NCBI RefSeq assembly: GCF_018446385.1
Contig: NW_024589868.1
Span: 62,001-126,000 of the forward strand
Origin: Zingiber officinale
Lineage: Eukaryota; Streptophyta; Magnoliopsida; Zingiberales; Zingiberaceae
Direction of reading: 5' to 3'
Length of the DNA: 64,000 nt
The position numbers were made by a program, and so were the translations under genes. This document shows positions 46,586 through 60,365 of the stretch, one piece after another; within the stretch, counting starts at the first letter, position 1, and every line of letters begins with the position of its first letter. The notes under the pieces are model-generated. The model saw only the letters and a list, made by a program, of their open reading frames with translations. It had not been told where the DNA came from and made no database searches.

Positions 46586-48961
46586 ATGGATGCCACCGCT
46601 AGTGGTAGCAGTTCCTCAATAACTTTTCACACAATTGTAGATTCGTCCCTCTCTCTTGTGTCCCCGTTGCAGCAAACATTCCAACGTGTGCAACGGCATT
46701 GCTTTGGAGATTCCACCCCAGGGGAATTCCCTTTGGCTGCAAACCCCTCAATTGTTCTCCATGTTCTTACTTCTTGCAATTTGGATCCCCATGATCTTGC
46801 TAATCTGGAGGCAAGTTGCATCTGATGTTTCTTTTGTTAATAGAATTGATATTGCCACTGATGGATTCCATTGTTTGTGGCAGGCAACATGTACATTTTT
46901 CAGGAAGCCTGCCAATTTCACCCCTGATTTTCAATTATCTATTGCCGAGCTTGCGGCTTTGGATATGTGTCAAAAACGGGCTATATTTAAGCCAATGACT
47001 TCTGAAGAGAAGGACTTTCTTAAGCAACGCTGTGGGGGATCCTGGAAATTAGTACTTAGGTATATATTAGCTGGTGAGGGCTGTTGCAGACGAGAAAATT
47101 CTCATGCTATTGCTGGCCCTGGCCATAGCATTGCTGTGACTTCGTCTGGATCAGTATATTCCTTTGGGTCGAACAATTCAGGGCAGCTTGGACATGGCAC
47201 CACTGAAGAGGAGTGGAAACCTCGACTTATAAGGTTCATTTAATTTCCAGTTGCTTCGTACAGTCGATGCACATTAATGCATAACAAGGACAAGAAACAT
47301 TTGGTGCTTCACAGATCATTGCAAGGTATTCGGATTATACAAGCAGCAGCTGGAGCAGGGAGAACGATGCTGATTAGTGATGCTGGAAGAGTTTATGCAT
47401 TTGGAAAGGACTCATTTGGAGAGGCGGAATATGGAGCACAAGGTTCCACTGTGGTGACTACTCCCCAGCTGGTGGAATCATTGAAAAATGTATATGTTGT
47501 TCAGGCAGCAATTGGGAACTTCTTCACGGCTGTTCTTTCTCGAGAAGGCAGGATCTACACTTTCTGTTGGGGGACTGACTCAAAGCTTGGCCATCAGACA
47601 GAGCCGAATGACCTGGTACCTCGTCTTCTACAGGGTCCTCTTGAGAACATACCAGTGGTTCAGATTGCTGCTGGTTATTGTTACCTGCTAGCATTGGCCT
47701 GTCAACCAAGTGGCATGTAAGTTTTATCCTACTTGTACTCTTAACAATCAGTCTCAACCTTTTCTCCTTCACACTAGTCTCTATTAGAACTGCTCGGACA
47801 TGGTGGTGGTTAAACTGAATTAAAAAAAGCCCATCACATGTTGTTTCAAACATTCGTTTTTTTACTTCAATGTCCCACCAGTCCCAGATATTCGAGACTT
47901 CCAGCTGCTTGTCATTGCCTTACCTCCATGCTACACTTATGTTGGTTCAATTCAGAAACTGCATGAACTTTCAATTTGCTTTTGCATGCCTATTGGCTAT
48001 TCTACTGCATGAGTAATCTATTTCATATCCAACACAAAGCTTGAGGATTGAATGTAATGTCAAATTTATGCTTGCATTTGCATCATGCAGGTCCGTCTAC
48101 TCTGTGGGCTGCGGCTTAGGAGGGAAGCTTGGTCATGGTTCGAGGACAGATGAAAAATACCCAAGGTTGATCGAGCAGTTTCAGACTCTAAACCTGCAAC
48201 CTATGGTGGTTGCCGCAGGTGCGTGGCATGCTGCTGTTGTGGGGAGAGATGGGCGTGTTTGCACATGGGGATGGGGACGTTATGGCTGTTTGGGCCATGG
48301 GAATGAGGAGTGTGAATCTGTTCCCAAGGTGATAGAATCCCTGGCTACTATCAAGGCTGTACATGTCGCAACCGGCGACTATACTACGTTTGTCGTGTCT
48401 GACACTGGGGATGTTTACTCCTTCGGCTGTGGAGAATCCTCCAGTTTGGGTCATTCTACTGCCATCGACAGTCAGGTTTGTCATGCTCCTCTAGTTATAA
48501 TCTTTTTGTTAGCAATATAGGCAACTAAATTGGCACCAAGATTACCAATAGTGCCTTCACTGTCAGTGATGTGGTTATCCAGAACCCAATTTTTTGCATT
48601 TCCCTTTGCATTTCGTTCAGTGGCTCTAAATACTGGGATCCTGGCAGTTAGTTTTCATTCACTCGGCGCTGAGCCGTGTACATGGATGAGCTGACCTAAG
48701 CCTTTATCTTTTTTGCAGGGTAACAGGCATGCCAATGTACTCAGCCCAAAATTAGTAACTTCATTGAAGAACATCAATGAAAGGGTAGTTCAAATTAGCC
48801 TCACAAACTCAATCTACTGGAATGCACATACCTTTGCTCTAACAGATTCTGGGAAACTGTATGCATTTGGTGCTGGCGACAAGGGCCAACTTGGCATTGA
48901 ACTAGTTGCACAACAGACAGAAAGTGGGACGCCGGAGCATGTGAACGTCAATCTTAGTTAA
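46586..48961 (+). CDS. RCC1-repeat (regulator of chromosome condensation) family protein
   Basis: Five exons (46586-46810, 46884-47233, 47315-47716, 48091-48475, 48719-48961) encode 534 aa. The N-terminus (MDATASGSS .. HCFGDSTPGEFPLAANPSIV .. LDPHDLANLEA) matches an Arabidopsis RCC1-repeat group (At3g02300/At3g53830-like, from memory) and fixes the start, although the frame is open further upstream. From about residue 150 on, at least five RCC1 blades are seen, e.g. VYSFGSNNSGQLGHGT, VYSVGCGLGGKLGHGS, VCTWGWGRYGCLGHGN and LYAFGAGDKGQLGIE. These should form a beta-propeller. The family includes exchange factors and chromatin-linked proteins such as UVR8, but the molecular role of this group is not established. 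The first coding intron is GC-AG (GAG|GCAAGT .. GGCAG); the others are GT-AG. All phases agree. Confidence 0.9.
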
Positions 48962-51326
48962 GGTGTATTAATCTTAGTTAGGCACACCTGCTGGTTCTCT
49001 GCATTTCCTTAAAATTTGTTATGGCATCTGCCACCATTGGCTCTCTGGTTTCTACCACGTATTCAATCCCTGGCACCACCACCATTGTGACTGATCGAAG
49101 ACCCCTCTTGTTCATATAACATTATGACTCATTCTGTTCATAGATTATGTTCGTGTGTACATAACAAAGCTTTGTTAGGTGCATGGTTCAGCTCGAGGAA
49201 GACCATGGATGTCCATAGATGTGTCAATTTGGTAACATCATCCTTGAACAGGTAAAACTAACTGTTATTAGCCATTTCAATTTGCCTTGTGTTAATCAGT
49301 TTGTTTTCAGTAATGGTCTCGCCAAACTTGGCCGTATATCCATCTTTTAATCTTCTTTGATTGGATTATGTGCTTGGAAACTTCCAGCATGAGACAATTC
49401 TTACTGGTGAGCGCTTGATTGATCATATATGATCAGCAATCAAGAGGCAAATGATTGCTTAAGATTGTCAGAATCTTGTGCAGATAAGTTAAAAGTACCT
49501 AAAGCCAATTTGATGAGCGTTGTTGCTCGGTCCCATTATTTGTCTTTTCGCACACAAATCTGGTCCCTTCACTGCTTTGATAAATCTTTGGACTTGGGGA
49601 TGGAGGTTTAGCCATAAATGTAAATCTACTTGTTCCGTTTAGTAGGGCCATGACATCTCATAACACTGATAACGAACGAGATCTTTACTATGCCTAAGTC
49701 TTTGGTGTGTGGCTTCCCCACACACACACAATGCTTGATTTGATTAAAGTGTGAATTAATGGTTCCTCCAACAAATGCATTCATTGAGGGATGGGCATAT
49801 GGAGAATCAGAATGCTCATCGACAATGACTGCATGATTAAAAAGAAAAAAGAAAGGGAAAAGTAATGGGACAGCAACGTAATTGGCAAGATAACTAGTGG
49901 GCAGTTCCATGCCATTACGCATCTACAAGACTTGTTAAGGGGGACTAAGGCAGTTTTTAGAGACTTTTTCCTGTGGTTGATAAAGTCTGAAGTTTGAGAT
50001 CTGTCTTCATCAAAAAAAGTAAAATTAAAGGGAGCAAGGCTCAGGCACTTAAACATGTATAGTTGTTTTATATTAAAAAACAGGTATGGGTAATGTGGTG
50101 CTGTCCTCGTAGTGGCAATGGTCCCCAATCAGGTTAATGATGCTTTGTTTCTTACTGCAACCAACCAAGCTCTCCAAGCACGTCGATCTTCACTCCCATG
50201 GTTAATTTCCAACTTCTGCAAGTACATGGACGTCCAGTTAATTCGATGTCCCTGTCTCCGAACGTCGTTAATCGTTACAGTAGTTTTTGTCTCTTCGATG
50301 ATTGAAAGTACATCATAGATTGAAGGATTTCGTTTATAACTCTTGAGGTCGATCGTCGTCTTCCAATGCTTGCATTCTGTCACGGCGGGACAAGCCACCC
50401 GCCCGGCCCCCTGGTCCAATCTGCACTCGGCCGGCCCAATCTGCAACACATCTGGGCCGGACCTAGCACGGCTCTGCCGCTGTTTAGCCATCCTTTTTAA
50501 CACAGCTCGAGTCCACGTTTCGTGCTAGCCCGTTTTATACCTGCTCGGTGACTGGCATTGACATGTGGGACCGCTCACTATTCCGCACCCGAAACTCGTT
50601 AACTTGTCCCGAAACCAGCACCGTGATCGCATCGAGCAGCGATGCCGTACGGGCCGGGGCCAACTCATCGGAGAAAAAGGCACCGACCGACGCCTGTCCC
50701 GTAAAACACCAGCATCGCTCACGAGCCGTGCCCCACTGCAAAGTCAGCCGTGGCAATGGTCCCAACAGCCGATCCCATCGAGTGGGCTCTCCGAGTTCTC
50801 GTTCCTTCGCGAATTACCCATCGGTGTACTCCGGTTGTGAAGGGATGGGTATCTGGGTTCCACCTTTCTCATGCGCGCTTGGCGAGAATTATAAGGCATT
50901 GCAAGAAGGATCGCAACGGAGTGGCGAACGGAGGATCCGCTCGATGCCCATCGTAGTCTCTCTCCCCACTGTCCACCGCCTGCCACACTGCTGCTGTTGC
51001 TGCCGCCGTTTCTGCTGCGCCGATCAGCGAATTTAATGGATCTGCTGCCCTCGTCGGCTTCGTTGCGCTCGTCTTCTCTTTTTCTCTCACTCGGTTTGAC
51101 ATTCTCGTTACCCTAAACCCCATCCCTCTCTTGATCTCCGTCAGATCTGGATGAGTCGCTCAAATGTTGCTCCGGCGAGAACTTGCACGGGGACCCTTGG
51201 ACCGTAGCTCCTCTTCGCTGAGTCGGAGTCGGCGTCATCGGTTCCTTTATTCTCGATCTCCTCTTCACTGAGTTTCTGTGTCGGCCGGAACGTCTACTTG
51301 TTTGAAACATCAAAGTCGTCCCGGAG
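48962..51326. other. Intergenic DNA, 3' UTR and promoter/5' UTR of the ORP gene
   Basis: The first few hundred bases are probably the 3' UTR of the RCC1-repeat gene. From about 50340 to 51326 the DNA is GC-rich and likely forms the promoter and 5' UTR of the ORP gene; a telo-box-like ACCCTAAACCCC lies at about 51111. Overlapping open frames on both strands there are composition effects without family resemblance. Confidence 0.5.
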
Positions 51327-54300
51327 ATGAACCCACTGTGCTGCATTGCCCCTGTGTCTCTGGATCGGGGCGACCGCGGGGACCCCTCGCCCATGGTGGG
51401 CCTTAAGGCCGCGAAGCCGACGAATGGGGAGGAGAGCCCCACCAGGAACTCATCGAGCAAGAAGCTGATCCAGGAGCCAATGATCCTCTCGGACTCCGAC
51501 GGCGCTGCGTGTCTGGACACGGAAGCTGAGGAGGCGGCGGCGCCAGAGAGCGGGGATGGGAGGGGCGCGAGCGGAAATGGGGCGGTGGCGGGGGTTCTAT
51601 GGAAGTGGGTGAACTACGGGAAGGGGTGGCGGTCTCGATGGTTCGTGCTGCAGGACGGGGTGTTATCATACTATAAGGTCCATGGGCCACATCGGATATC
51701 GCTCGGTTCGGCGGCGCGCGAGTCTGGGGTGAGGGTCATCGGGGAGGAGTCGTTGAAACGGGTGAGGAAGGAACAGCAGTTGGGCTTGGGGAGTGGAGGG
51801 TACCAGGGACTGTCAGCCACGAAACAATGGAAGCCATTTGGAGAGGTACATTTGAAGGTGAGATATGGGGTTTCTCTTTGTTCCGGCAGTGATGATTTCG
51901 CGTTTACCTTGCATGTAGATTATCTTGTTAATTTATTTTCTGTGACACCATGCATCTTTTCTTTCCGGCGAGTTTGGCGAATTGATGTCAGTACTTCCAA
52001 TCGATATACCCTAGGAACATTGGCCTTCTTAGATGTTGAAATTCAAACTCCTTTCACCTTGGTTTTCATGGATCTCTAGATAGTTTAAATTCATTCCACT
52101 ACTATTGGTCTCCTTAAACTACAAAAACCCTTCGACTAGGACAAGCTCTTATTTTTATATATAAATTGAACTTTGGGATGCTACTGATGATGGGGATCCA
52201 GTTTATTTTTTGTATCCTCCTCTAAATGGTCATTTCTATTTTTTTTTATTCTTCCAAGAACCTGCTTTTGTCTTCCTTTTTTTTTTTAAAAAAAAAAAAA
52301 ACTAGATTCACTTTATTTTTCATCTCATTTTAAATTGAAGGTTAACATATTCTCCTATTCGTTTGAGAAAATATGAAAGAATTCTGTCAGTGAAATTGAA
52401 GCTGGAAAAATATGACTGAATACTGTCAGTCAAATTGTCACGGTCAGAGTACTACATATAAGAGAAGCTGAAAGCGAGCAATAAGATGACCAAGATAAAA
52501 CACCAAGGAATATACATGAGAGTGTTAAATGAAAATAAGATAGATGCTTCTAAATGCTCAATTTGATTATATAATTGTTTTGAATATGAAAAGTAACAAT
52601 CATGGAAGGTGTAAGCAAGCTTTGCTAAAAATTACTGATATTATCATTTAATGTTTGCTACATGAAAGCCTCCTAACTTCCATGTGATTGAATCACATAT
52701 TTTTCTATCTCCAAGTCAAACACTTTACTTTTCTCTGATATTAGCTTACTATTATCAAATATTAAATGACCAAAAATATGCTGTTCTGCACTGCTAATGA
52801 TGAATTTTCAATAGTTCCTTTATTATGGTGTTTGAGTCAGTCCTGTTAGTTCCTCCTAAATCTTGTTAGCCAATGTTATTTGCTATTTGTTGTTTCATAA
52901 TTTCAACATGTTAACAATGAATAACAATTTTCAGGTCTCTTCAGTTCGCATCAGCAAGTCTGATGATAAAAGACTGTATATTTTTACTGGTACTAAGACT
53001 CTCCATTTACGGTGTGATGCTAGAGATGACCGTACTGCATGGATTGATGCTCTATTGTCTGCTAAGGAGCATTTTGCACGTTCATTAGAAATTAATGAAC
53101 CTGAATCGTCAGTAGAGGTTACTGTCTCAACTGAGAAATTACGAGCAAAACTGATGCAGGAAGGACTGAATGAATTAGCAGTGAAGGAATGCGAGTCTAT
53201 TATGCTATTAGAAGTCTCTGAGCTGCAGGACCGATTTAAGTTCTTGCAACAGAAACATCTTATTTTACTTGATACATTAAGACAGCTCGAGGTAAAATAT
53301 CTCTCTATGTTCTTGTAGAATAGCAGACAAATGTTTGTATCAGTTCTCAGGCAAGCTTTGCATAGGTGGCTTATTTCTAAAAGGGTGGGGTGTACTTGTT
53401 TACAGATCGTTGATATTTTAGTTAGAAAGCTCCTTGACATATAAAATCATTATTCTGCTAATTTGATCATATCTTTTTGATCATTCATTATGATTAGGTG
53501 TGTATATTGCACCTGGTCAATATCACATTTTAGCAGAACTAAGTGATATAGCTCTGAAACAGGAAATTGATTGTGTCTAATATGCTTAGATGATTTAAGT
53601 GCTTGGGATCAAAATGGCACAATAGGTTCATTCACTACGAAAAGGATTAGTCCATTTGGATGCGTCTCACTTCCATATATAAGGAAACCAAGAATCCCAT
53701 GACTTGGATTAGTCCATTTTGATTGCTGATTTATGTGTTGATAGGGAGGTCAGAGAGATGAGGGCTCAAAGGGTGAACTTCTCTTGCCCAGCAAGTAAGG
53801 TGGAGTTGGCAGAAAATGGACATGGATTCAGATACTAGCATTACTTTAAAATATCGAACTTGTGTAATGAACTTTAACAAGAAATGGAAAAGAAAATCAT
53901 AAACATTTAATCATATTATGTTATGTGTTGTATCACGTGTAACTGAATTTTATGAGAATATGAGTACTATGTTAAGCATCAATATTTGTTGTATGGTAAC
54001 TTGTATCTCTGGTGCTTTTGTCTTCCAATGCAGACAGAGAAAGTGGAACTGGAGACCACAGTAGTTGATGAAAGAAAGGAGCGTGAAGCTCAACTGGGGA
54101 TAGTGAATGGAAGATTTAGTGGTTAGTATGTTTGGGGTTTGTTGAGTAGCTATCCCTGACATATTAAAACTATAAATCAAGTGTTAAAAGGCATTTCCTT
54201 TGGCAATCTATATATATTGTCATTCCTTCATGGGAGGGAATCTAGATAACCTATGTGCGGGTTGCGTACTTAATAATGTTACAATTGTTTTAGACAAAGG

Positions 54301-57300
54301 AAAGGCAAATTGCCTACCCAATTAGTTATGCTGCGAAGTCAATAGTATGCTTGCCTATTCAATGTTTCTCTAAGCTGACAATGACGATTTTGGATTGTTA
54401 ACCATGGAAACATATCACCTTGTTTTGTCCCTTTGTTTTTCTGTTTTCTTTTCCTTGTTGGTATCCAAAAGCATCAACTTTTATTTTAACAACTAACCTG
54501 CATCTTAACGTCTAAAGTTCCCATCGTTACCTACGATGCCCTTCGAAAGAACATCAACATCCGATTTGTGAGTAGCTGTTTTGCTTTTCAGGGTGGCAGT
54601 TGACAATTGGAAGTTTTAGATAGATTAATCAATCTATGCTTTACCTTGAAACACACTTCATTTTGGATGGACTTGTTTTTTTTTGCATTTCTAAAAAGGT
54701 ACTTGATCCTTTTCAGATTTCTATTCTGTTAACTCAGAGGGCACAGCGACTGACTCTGAAGTTGACAATGAAAGTCAAGGTGCAGATGCTGATACAGATG
54801 AAGACGATGGAACATTCTTTGATACAAGAGATTTTTTATCTGTTGAGTCACTAAGAAGTGCTTCTTACCGAAGTAGGGAAGCCATGGGTAATGATTGCAT
54901 TGCATCCACCTGTGGTATTGAATCCATCTTTTCTGTCAATGTTCAAGATGTGACTCTAGGGGTCAGAAGAATTGAGTATCCCTATGTTAAGCGGAGGAAG
55001 AAATTGCCTGAACCAAGGGAAAAAGAAAAGCCTGTTGGATTGTGGTCGATAATTAAAGAAAACATTGGGAAGGATCTTTCTGGAGTCTGTCTTCCAGTTT
55101 ACTTCAATGAGCCACTTTCTTCCCTCCAAAAATGCTTTGAGGATCTTGAATATTCCTACTTGGTTGATCGGGCACTAGAGTGGGGAAGGCAGGTCTGATT
55201 CTTATCAGTTCAATGTTTCATTTGGATAATATTCTAATCTGATTGTTTAGATTATTGTTCATTAAAACCTTGATCCCTTAAATTTATTCTAGTAATCTAA
55301 ATTGACTACCAATTACTTTTTTTTCCCATTGAATATTTTCAGACAATCCTACTCTACAAAGTTTAACCTGTGATTTTTGTTGGAACTATCACTTGTAATG
55401 TCTATGCAACCTTACTAGTGGTTAAAAAATGGCGCCGATATGTCTAGAGTGAAGACACTTTTCTAGTTGTTTGTTACACTTTGATGAAAAGTATATTGCA
55501 GCAATCTTTCGTTTGTCCATAGTATGCACCAGACAGTTATCTATATTTTGCATACATTAATTTCTTTTAGCCAGCCCATCTTATTGTGCATGATACTTTC
55601 TAGCTAATGTTTTGGATCTTTTGACTTGTCTTTTTTTTTTTTCCCCATCCTATACTTTTATAAACCTAGATGTGAGAAGTATGCCTACTTGTCTAAGAGA
55701 TGAAAGTTCTATCTATTGAGCCTATGATTGATCTTGTACCATAAATGATGGCAACTCAATGTTCCACTTTGGTACTTACTCAGCAGATGCTGGTGTAAAC
55801 AGATAGATGCATCCATCATATTGTCATGTAGTCAATTTCATACCTGACAAAGAATAATTTTTGTTCTTACTCAATATACTACACCTGCCAATTAGTTACC
55901 GTGGTATGAGTAAAATTTTGTTGATCAGGGAAGCTGCCTTTTGGCTTAATTTGTTACTTGGTTGCTTTACATTTAAGATCACAGAAGAATAACAAAGTGC
56001 TACCTGGTAGCCAGCAAATTGAAATTTTTCTGGAATTTGCAGGGTAATTTTCTGCAGATTAGATTATACTGGCTAAGGAAAGATAAGATAGGAACCTCTA
56101 GTTTTCTGAGGTAGAGTGGTAGACTGTCCAAAAAACAGTTCGTTACTGGTTGATCACCACTCTACAAAGATTATAAAAAATGAATGGATCAGAGTCTAGC
56201 CTTGTGGGAAATGATTTTCCTCGTGATATGTGAAATTTTCTCGGAACTGTTCCATAAGCTGACTCTTGATTAGACCTTGTGTCTCAACTCTCATGTGTAT
56301 GAAGCCACAAGTCAGATTTCTGTATTGTGCTTCATGCATAAGCCTGTATAAGTTTCCACAAACTTTAGTCATCGCATATAAAAAAATGCAGTAATTGCAG
56401 AGAATCTGTTATAATTCTTCTTTAATTTGAATTCTTAAAGGACACCACCTTGAAATCTTGTGTGCTTGAGGTGTAACTCCAAGGGGTTTTCTGGAAACAT
56501 AAGGCTTATATGAGGTACTTCAATATGATGTCAGAATTGGGTACTTTTCCCAAAATATGTGTGGGCTGGTGAAAGAACATTCCATTTATGGAAACAACTC
56601 CAACTGAACTGGAGTTTATGTCAGAATTGATGGTAGGTTGAAATGATATTGAAAAAATCACAGCTCATATTCTCTCTATTTGGAGCCTTGATGGCAAGAT
56701 GATGAGTTTGGGGCAGTAAGCTAGTTTATCTTTTAGAAACTTATGCAATGGAAACAGATTTGCATCAAACAAAAATGTGTTTCAAGAAGCCCAAGAGGCA
56801 TAAATACGAATGAATTCAAGGATGACTAAGATTGAGAGGTGTAATCCAAATTGAAAGAAAAGAGTGGATAAGATGTCATGTCATTGGACTCAAGAAAGTA
56901 AATAGCAAGTGGCTTGGTAAACTGAAAGATACAGAAGCTATCTGAAGCAGTACAAGTATCAGCATGCCTTAATTAGTAATCTCATGGCTAGAGGAGGGAA
57001 GAGAGGATAGCAGAATTTTATTCAATGATCAGATACTCTCCTCCTTGTAGGCCTTTATGATCGAATAAATAAGACCAAATCTAATTATGGCCCTATAAAG
57101 TGCAATTTTAATTAAAGCTAAAATTAAATAATAAGTAAATGTTGTTAGAGTAGATATCAAAATAGCTTCTGATTCGAATGATTGCTGATTCTTGGTTAGG
57201 GATTATGATTTTTCTTTTTCTCTGAAAGAACAGGATTGACTATCAAATCATACCATCATTTCTCTCTTAAGCATCCTCAATTCCTGGCATTCTCCTACAA

Positions 57301-60300
57301 TTTAGAACTTAACATCATACAATGTTTCTTCTACAACTTTTTAAATTATGGTTATTCTCTTTTACACATAAGGTGATACTAGTGTTTCTTTTAGACCTTT
57401 CTTTTTCAGTATTCATCTGTGAAGAAAATGAACTTGCAAGTTGTCGAAGTATTCTTTCACAATGCAGATCATTACTTTAATTATTGTTGTGATGCTGATA
57501 ATTAGTGGATGTGCTGAAAATGGAACAGGGAAATAACCTAATGAGGATTCTTCACATTGCTGCATTTGCTGTATCTGGTTATGCTTCAACAGAAGGTCGA
57601 CAATGCAAACCCTTCAACCCTCTTCTTGGGGAGACATATGAAGCTGATTATCCAGACAAAGGCCTCCGCTTCTTCTCTGAAAAGGTCAAAGTTGCTATCC
57701 TAGCAACAATTAGTGTACACTATTGCAAGTTATCATGAGCAATACCTTTTCCTTGACTTCATGTTCCTTTGAACAATTTCCCTCTATCCGTCTTATACCA
57801 TTTGTTCTCTTTTCATCATTGTGTTTTTATTCCTGCAACAAGATCCTCTGTCTCAACATCACATTACTTAATTTATTAAATATTTCTACAATTTTCAGGT
57901 GAGTCATCATCCAATGGTTGTTGCTTGTCACTGTGAAGGTAGAGGATGGAAATTTTGGGGTGACTCTAATCTTAAAGGAAAGTTCTGGGGTCGATCTATT
58001 CAGCTTGATCCTATTGGGATCCTCACTCTTCAGTTTGAAGATGGAGAGACATTTCAGTGGAGTAAAGTCACCACGTCTATATATAACATAATTATTGGAA
58101 AAATTTATTGTGATCACTATGGTACTATGCGAATAAGGGGCAGTGGCGAGTACTCCTGTAAACTCAAGTTCAAAGAACAATCCATCATTGATCGAAATCC
58201 CCATCAGGTATGGCTGTGACCATTCAGATATTTCTGTTCTGTGACATTATCATTGCATTATGACAGTACTGAAACATTTATTGCCTCTTATTTTTAATGC
58301 TACATAAAAAATAAAAAAACAATATGTAAACCTCAGTAGAGTCAACTATTTTTATTAACTACCATGTCATTCCTTCTAGTAGAATAATTGACTGTGTACG
58401 CAATTGAAGGAATTCATATTAGTTCTTTCTTTAAGCATGTTGGATATTTTGGTTTTGAAACATTTCACTTCTATCCACTTGATACATCTTTAAGGAAAGT
58501 TATTTACAATACTAATTAGTTAAGAGTTGCTGATTAGGTAAAATAATCATTGCCCTTTATAGAAGATTTCTTGTTTCAGAAGTTCCATCCATGACAAAAT
58601 CCAAAATCTTGAGTTACTTGCTATGATAAATAAGGGGCCTTACAGGAAAAGAAACTGCTGTTAAGAAATGAAACCACCAATAATATCAAATATGGCATTT
58701 CAAGGTAATATTTTTCAGTGGAAATTATGTCCAAAGAATTATATTATTCTCTTCTATCATATTGCCATTGCATTTGCTATCTAGTAACTTCTACTGGTGC
58801 ATGCACTTGTACTACTGGACAATAGCTTTCAACTTTCATGAATAGATATGGTGATAATTTAATAAGATTTCTGTGATTTCAGAAATGTCTTGATAACTTT
58901 GTTATGTGAGAATTCTACAAACCAGATTCTCATATCCAATATAGGTTGGTCTTTACTTTCACAAATGCCTTGATAACTTTGTTATGAGAGAATTCTACCA
59001 ACCAGATTCTCATATCCTTGATAGGTTGGCCTTTACTTTCACTGGACCATTGTAGTACATTGTATAGCACCTTGGGAACACATATCTGGGTTGACTGAAA
59101 TGAGTTTCAGATGGTTCCTTAGACCAAACATATCCTTCCCTCAAAATAGGAGCCCTAAATTGAATGGGAAAATCCTAATTGTTCTATTTATGTTTTATTC
59201 AACTCTGGTATCTTCTCATGCAGTTTTCTTTTTTGTTCAGGTGCATGGTTTTGTGCAAGATAATAGAACTGGTAGCAAGGTAGCAATGCTGATAGGAAAG
59301 TGGGATGAAGCGATGTATTATGTGTTAGGAGATCCAACAATGAAGCCAAAGGGTTATGATCCAATGTCAGAAGCTGTACTTCTTTGGGAGCGAGATAAGT
59401 TTGTAAATCAAACTCGATACAACCTCACGCCATTTGCTATTTCCTTAAATGAGCTGACACCATCCTTGATGGAGAAGTTGCCTCCAAGTGACTCCCGCTT
59501 AAGGCCTGATCAGAGACATTTAGAAAATGGAGAATATGAACTGGCAAATGCAGAGAAACTCAGACTGGAACAATTACAAAGACAGGTGTTTTGTCTCACC
59601 CTTTTCTCAAACTGATTCATTTGAATGTTGTTAATTGCCTTATTTCCTATCTCTGTGTCTTTACTAATATTCACAAATCACCCAAGAAAATAATTTGTTT
59701 TCAACTTTATTAGTATCATAACATTTTTTTTTTTAAATTTGTACTTACTAGAGAACTGAAAAGGATGTCATGATGTAATGCCAATATGATGCATAATCAA
59801 GCATAGGATAGGAAGAAGAAATAGTAATTACGAGAGGTGGGCACTCTTATATTTCTTTATCAAGAAGAAATATTTTAATACAGACTCCAAAAAGTTGTAG
59901 AGGACAAAAATATAATTTGTAATATAGTGTGAAAATTTATCAAATTTGATGCTTGATAATAAAATTATATCTATAAGCTAGGCTTGACATCAGTACCAGA
60001 AAATTAATGAACTGATTTTATTGGTTTATTCTCCATGCATCTCCAATATCGATAGTGGTTGTTTTTGCACTATCATCCCTTCTGCATGTTCCCTGCAAAC
60101 CCCTGTATGCATCTCCTATGAAATCTGTCACTCGATTCTCTTTTTTTTATTTCCTTTAGAGAAGGCTCATGGCAGAATAATATTGTCACTATTTTAGGCA
60201 AGGAAGTTGCAAGAGAAGGGATGGCAACCAAGATGGTTTCGAAAAGACAGGGAGGATGATTGCTACCAATATGTGGGAGGATATTGGGAAGCACGTGAGC

Positions 60301-60365
60301 AAGGGAATTGGGATGGAATTTCAAATATATTTGGCCAAAGTGACAATTTGTTGAGCATAGAGTAA
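51327..60365 (+). CDS. Oxysterol-binding protein-related protein (ORP1 group) with PH domain
   Basis: Eight exons (51327-51857, 52935-53291, 54034-54121, 54717-55192, 57529-57684, 57899-58207, 59241-59585, 60198-60365) encode 809 aa, the usual length for plant ORP1-type proteins. Domains in order: a PH domain at about residues 87-222 ([20 protein letters not shown] to [12 protein letters not shown]); a coiled-coil-prone region at about 235-325; an acidic linker; and the lipid-binding ORD from about 430 (LCLPVY-like [16 protein letters not shown]). The family signature is EKVSHHPM at about 535-542, split by an intron. The conserved C-terminal block WQPRWFRKD closes the protein. Such proteins bind sterols or phosphoinositides and work in lipid transfer at membrane contacts; the exact cargo here is unknown. 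All introns are GT-AG and phases agree. The 2.3-kb intron 4 holds no clear element. ATG 51327 is the first in frame. Confidence 0.93.
58881..59041 (+). repeat. 90-bp tandem duplication in an ORP intron
   Basis: Two copies start at 58881 and 58971. Both hold CTTGATAACTTTGTTATG, AGAATTCTAC and CCAGATTCTCATATCC in the same order. They are intronic, with no coding effect expected. Confidence 0.9.

Noticed and set aside
49626-50128. Minus-strand open frames of 98 and 115 aa between the RCC1 and ORP genes
   Set aside because: They overlap each other in different frames, with low-complexity hydrophobic content and no splice or family support.
50548-51036. 162-aa open frame upstream of the ORP gene
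   Set aside because: The GC-rich promoter region has several overlapping frames on both strands, a composition effect with no recognisable domain.
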